Source of the DNA: Palaemon carinicauda
Taxonomy: Eukaryota > Arthropoda > Malacostraca > Decapoda > Palaemonidae
Length of the DNA: 64,000 bases
Assembly (NCBI RefSeq): GCF_036898095.1
Contig: NC_090768.1
Coordinates: 44,431,984-44,495,983, forward strand
Direction of reading: 5' to 3'
The position numbers and the translations under genes were made by a program. The notes below the pieces were generated by a model. It was not told the origin of the DNA. It saw nothing but the letters and a program-made list of their open reading frames with translations, and did not search any database. Of this stretch, positions 61,180 to 64,000 are shown one piece after another; the first letter of the stretch is position 1; each line of letters begins with the position of its first letter.

Positions 61180-61222
61180 CTGGAAATAGAAGGCTGAATT
61201 AATAAACATATATCAAGCATTC

Positions 61223-61530
61223 TTAACCCTTTTACCCCCAGGCTATTTGGAAATTTCCAACCCTTAACCCCCAGGGGGTTATTTTTTTCCCAGCACATTT
61301 TGCATTATATTTTTTTTTAAATTGCTCTAACAGCCTTAATTTTTATCATAGAGAGGTCAAGTTGGTCTCATTCTCTTGGAAAATTCCTGAATTTTCTCAA
61401 AAAATCATTAAAAATATGAAATAAAAAATTTTATAGCTTTTTTTGCGAGGACGTACCGGTACGTCCATGGGGGTAAAGGGATGGCTTTTGTGAAACGTAC
61501 CAGTACGTCCTTTGGGGGTAAAAGGATTAA
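61223..61530 (-). mobile_element. TTAA-flanked MITE, copy 7 (reverse)
   Basis: TTAA both sides, same ends and interior as copy 3. It starts 43 bp upstream of the acceptor of the first exon found. The interior palindrome GGACGTACCGGTACGTCC is intact. Confidence 0.88.
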
Positions 61531-61534
61531 TAAG

Positions 61535-61885
61535 AAATTATAGATTCTTAGAGAGTCATACTCAAAAAGCATATGAAAAAAAAAAAACATTATTTGATTG
61601 GGAAAACTACTGACTAAAGGAGGCTTTAACTCCCTCACTTGCAAGCTATGGGTTTAAAAATTCCAGCAATAAGTGAGAGAAGTTATTTGTGTCGGTTAAA
61701 AAAGCATGATTATTATACAGTAAAAACCTACTAATCATAAACAATACTGCCTTTTCTGCAAATAATGCAGCCAACACGCACCAACTACTTAGTGTCAATC
61801 AAGATCTAAATCCCCTCACAGCATATGCGAATTCTCTTAAGCCACTTACAATACCAATGATTGTGCTTTACCAACCCTAAAGAAA
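61535..61885. other. Noncoding sequence between two MITEs
   Basis: AT-rich, nothing recognised; no candidate for the missing first coding exon. Confidence 0.5.
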
Positions 61886-61887
61886 AC

Positions 61888-62197
61888 TTAACCCTTTTAC
61901 CCCCAAAGGACGTACTGGTACGTTTCACAAAACTCATCCCTTTACTCCCATGGACGTACCGGTACGTCCTTGCAAAAAAATGCTATAAAAAACATTTTTT
62001 TCATATTTTTGATAATTTTTTGAGAAAATTCAGGCATTATCCAAGAGAATGCAACCAACCTGACCTCTCTATGACAAAAATTAAGGCTGTTGGAGCCATC
62101 TAAAAAAAATATACTGAGAAATGTGCTGGGAAAACAAATAACCCCTTGGGGGTTAAGGGTTGGAAATTTCCAAATACCCTGGGGGTAAAAAACTTAA
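61888..62197 (+). mobile_element. TTAA-flanked MITE, copy 8
   Basis: TTAA at both ends with CCCTTTTACCCCC at the left and GGGGGTAAAAAAC at the right (terminal bases mutated). Opposite orientation to copy 7, 357 bp away, so the pair forms a long inverted repeat. Confidence 0.83.
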
Positions 62198-62589
62198 TAG
62201 TAAGGGAAGAGAGAAAGATACTCACATTTGGATAATGTGAATACAGTAATGGGTTTGTATGAAAAATGTGTTTTATTGATAGAAATCAACCTTTTTCATA
62301 AATTACAGATTTATTAAATACTCACAAACAAACCTTTATCTATTGCATAAGTATCTTTTATCTCTGAAGCTGTTTCTATCATTTGAGACAGTAAACAAGG
62401 AATCTATAGGTGTGCTGGGGACAAGTCAACTAAAGAAAGTTTGTCTTATGAATAAAAGACAACGATGGAATTGCATATGGACCCACAGACAACTTCATGA
62501 AAAAAAAAATAGTATTGTTATGCAGTTCAGATTGAGTATAAACCCAACTGAAGCGACAACAGTAATTAAAGTCATTTGCTAGCATTACT

Positions 62590-62998
62590 TTTATGACAAA
62601 CTTAAAAGGTGGTCAGTGCCACTTTCCTCTTGGTAAGGGTAGAATAGACTCTTTAGCTATGGTAAGCAGCTCTTCAAGAACAACACTCCAAAATCAAACC
62701 ACTGGTCTTTAGTCTTGGGTAGTGCCATAGCCTCAGTACCATGGCCTTCCACTGTCTTGGATTAGAGTTCTCTTACTTGAGGTTATGTTCTATTTTATTT
62801 TTCTTCCTTTATTATAGTTTATATATGAAAGATCTAAATTAATGTGGTTACTGTTCTTGAAATATTTTATTTTAATTGTTTATTTTTCTCTTGTAGTTTA
62901 TTTATTTCCTTGTTTCCATTCCTCATTGTGCTATTTTTCCCTATTGGACCCCTTGGGTATAGCATCTTACTTTTTCAACTAGGGTTGTAGCTTAGCTT

Positions 62999-63044
<46 letters not shown>

Positions 63045-63075
63045 TAATAATAATAATAATAACAATAATAATACA
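62590..63075 (+). repeat. Composite SINE with long (AAT)n tail
   Basis: The head begins near 'gtcagtgccactttcctctt', then 'accatggccttccactgtct' and the tail CAACTAGGGTTGTAGCTTAGC followed by about 70 bp of AAT with AAC interruptions. It is the most complete copy of this composite type in the window. Confidence 0.8.
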
Positions 63076-63119
63076 CAGTATAGCATTAAAATTCCAACAG
63101 TGAGATATCCTAAAAAGTT

Positions 63120-64000
63120 CATATGGAGGACAAATTCATTGATGACCTGGGGATCAAGAGAGATTATGAAACATCACAAATCTTTTAATCAATTCGTACT
63201 ACATAAACCTGACCTTTCACCGCTAAGACTGGGTGCATCCCTCTCGGCGAAGGTAGATGAGAAATTGCAGAGAGGCTCCGACTGGAGAAGTATTCTGTCT
63301 ATGGCACCAATCGCAGAAGATGGCCCACTTTCTGGTAGACAGCTGTAGAGGATCTATGCAGATATCCAAACATCTGTGCAGCGCCTCACGAAAAGCCTTT
63401 CACTTGTAGATGCTGGATGGTTTTTCTTGTGAAGTGACAGGGACGCCAATGATTTGTCATATCGCTGAAGGTGGGGATGTCAGCCAGTGAGGTAGTTCTA
63501 CCGGTATTGCACTTCAACAAGGAGCATCAGAAGATCTGTAAACCATTTGGCTTATGGCCACTTGGGGATCACCATGATTAATCCAATGTTCGGGATCATC
63601 ATCAGTCTGTTGACTACCCATTGTAACAGGCAGAAGGGATGAAAGGCACATGCATCCAGGTTGTCTCAGCGATGTTGAAAGGTCTCCTCCATTGCTGCTG
63701 ATGAGGACTGAAGAGCAGAACACTAGGAGCTTCTTGTTTAGCAGGGTGGCAAGCCAGTCAACCACTGGGGACCCACAACGTGCAAGAAACTTTGGTGCCA
63801 CAGGGATATAGGAACCACTCTGCTTCTAATATCTGCACCTGGTGGCTAATAGTCCTCTTCCCTGGAACAGACCTTGCTGATAGCTCAGTTGCATTGTCAA
63901 AAGGCCAAGTGTGTGCATGCTTTGCCAACTCGCAGAGGGATTGAGATATCGTTCCTCCTTGTTTGCCGACTTAGGTGACTATAGTCGTATTGTCGCTCAT
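63120..64000 (-). pseudogene. Third DIRS-like element, partial and degenerate
   Basis: Minus-strand pieces match element 1 in order: SDNTT and KQGGT of RNase H near the edge, LATLLNKKLLVFCSS, a PKW--AKWFTDLL stretch equal to PLWPAREWFTEVL, and STRKWAIFCDWCHRQNTS with FLIYLR, the N-terminal part of the recombinase. Stops and frameshifts are frequent. It runs past the right edge, and its left end near 63120 directly follows a TAA tail. Confidence 0.75.

Noticed and set aside
60044..60310. Minus-strand repetitive ORF (FPVKF repeats)
   Set aside because: Generated by the ~80-bp AT-rich array; no other evidence of coding.
62200..62590. Possible first coding exon of PTPN23
   Set aside because: I looked on the minus strand for a Met start leading to the conserved Bro1 N-terminus with a phase-0 donor and saw no convincing candidate.

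Overview
The window is a piece of a eukaryotic nuclear genome, most probably a decapod crustacean. The evidence is long AT-rich introns, spliced exons of an animal gene, and many interspersed repeats, including DIRS1-like tyrosine-recombinase retrotransposons, which are known to be widespread in Decapoda. The species cannot be told from the sequence.

One host gene can be supported. On the minus strand, 16 exons between 61179 and 4439 encode an ortholog of HD-PTP (PTPN23; Drosophila myopic), the ESCRT-associated Bro1-domain protein. All 15 introns have GT-AG ends, and reading phase is kept across every junction, giving 1678 codons plus 2 nt. Exon order follows the protein: BRO1 domain (61179-45051), V-shaped coiled-coil domain (39201 to the start of the large exon), a very long Pro/Gln/Ser/Thr-rich linker (mostly the 2571-bp exon 28505-31075, with a PSAP motif), then the first part of the tyrosine-phosphatase domain (9383-4439). 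The N-terminal start exon lies right of 61179 (not found, or outside the window). The PTP signature loop and C-terminus were not found left of 4439 and are probably outside the window.

Layout by region: 1-2025 is a 77-bp tandem array. 2.4-4.4 kb holds degenerate gag-like ORF pieces split by a retroposon tail. 4.4-15.7 kb carries the PTP and linker exons, a hairpin-forming 29-bp minisatellite, LINE tails and MITEs. 15.7-28.5 kb is a 12.8-kb intron with MITEs, SINEs and LINE ends. 28.5-31.1 kb is the giant linker exon. 31-39 kb holds V-domain exons among LINE/SINE 3' ends. 39.7-44.8 kb is a 5.1-kb DIRS-like element with inverted terminal repeats, an internal complementary region and gag, RT-RNase H and tyrosine-recombinase reading frames; the N-terminal half of its RT is deleted. 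45-50 kb holds BRO1 exons plus foldback elements. 50.6-57.2 kb is a second, decayed DIRS-like element with a nested 208-bp hAT-type MITE. 58.7-61.2 kb holds the first BRO1 exons found. 63.1-64 kb enters a third DIRS-like copy.

There is no operon-like arrangement: one gene accounts for the host coding sequence, and almost everything else recognisable is mobile DNA or tandem repeat within its introns. No tRNA, rRNA or CRISPR locus was found.
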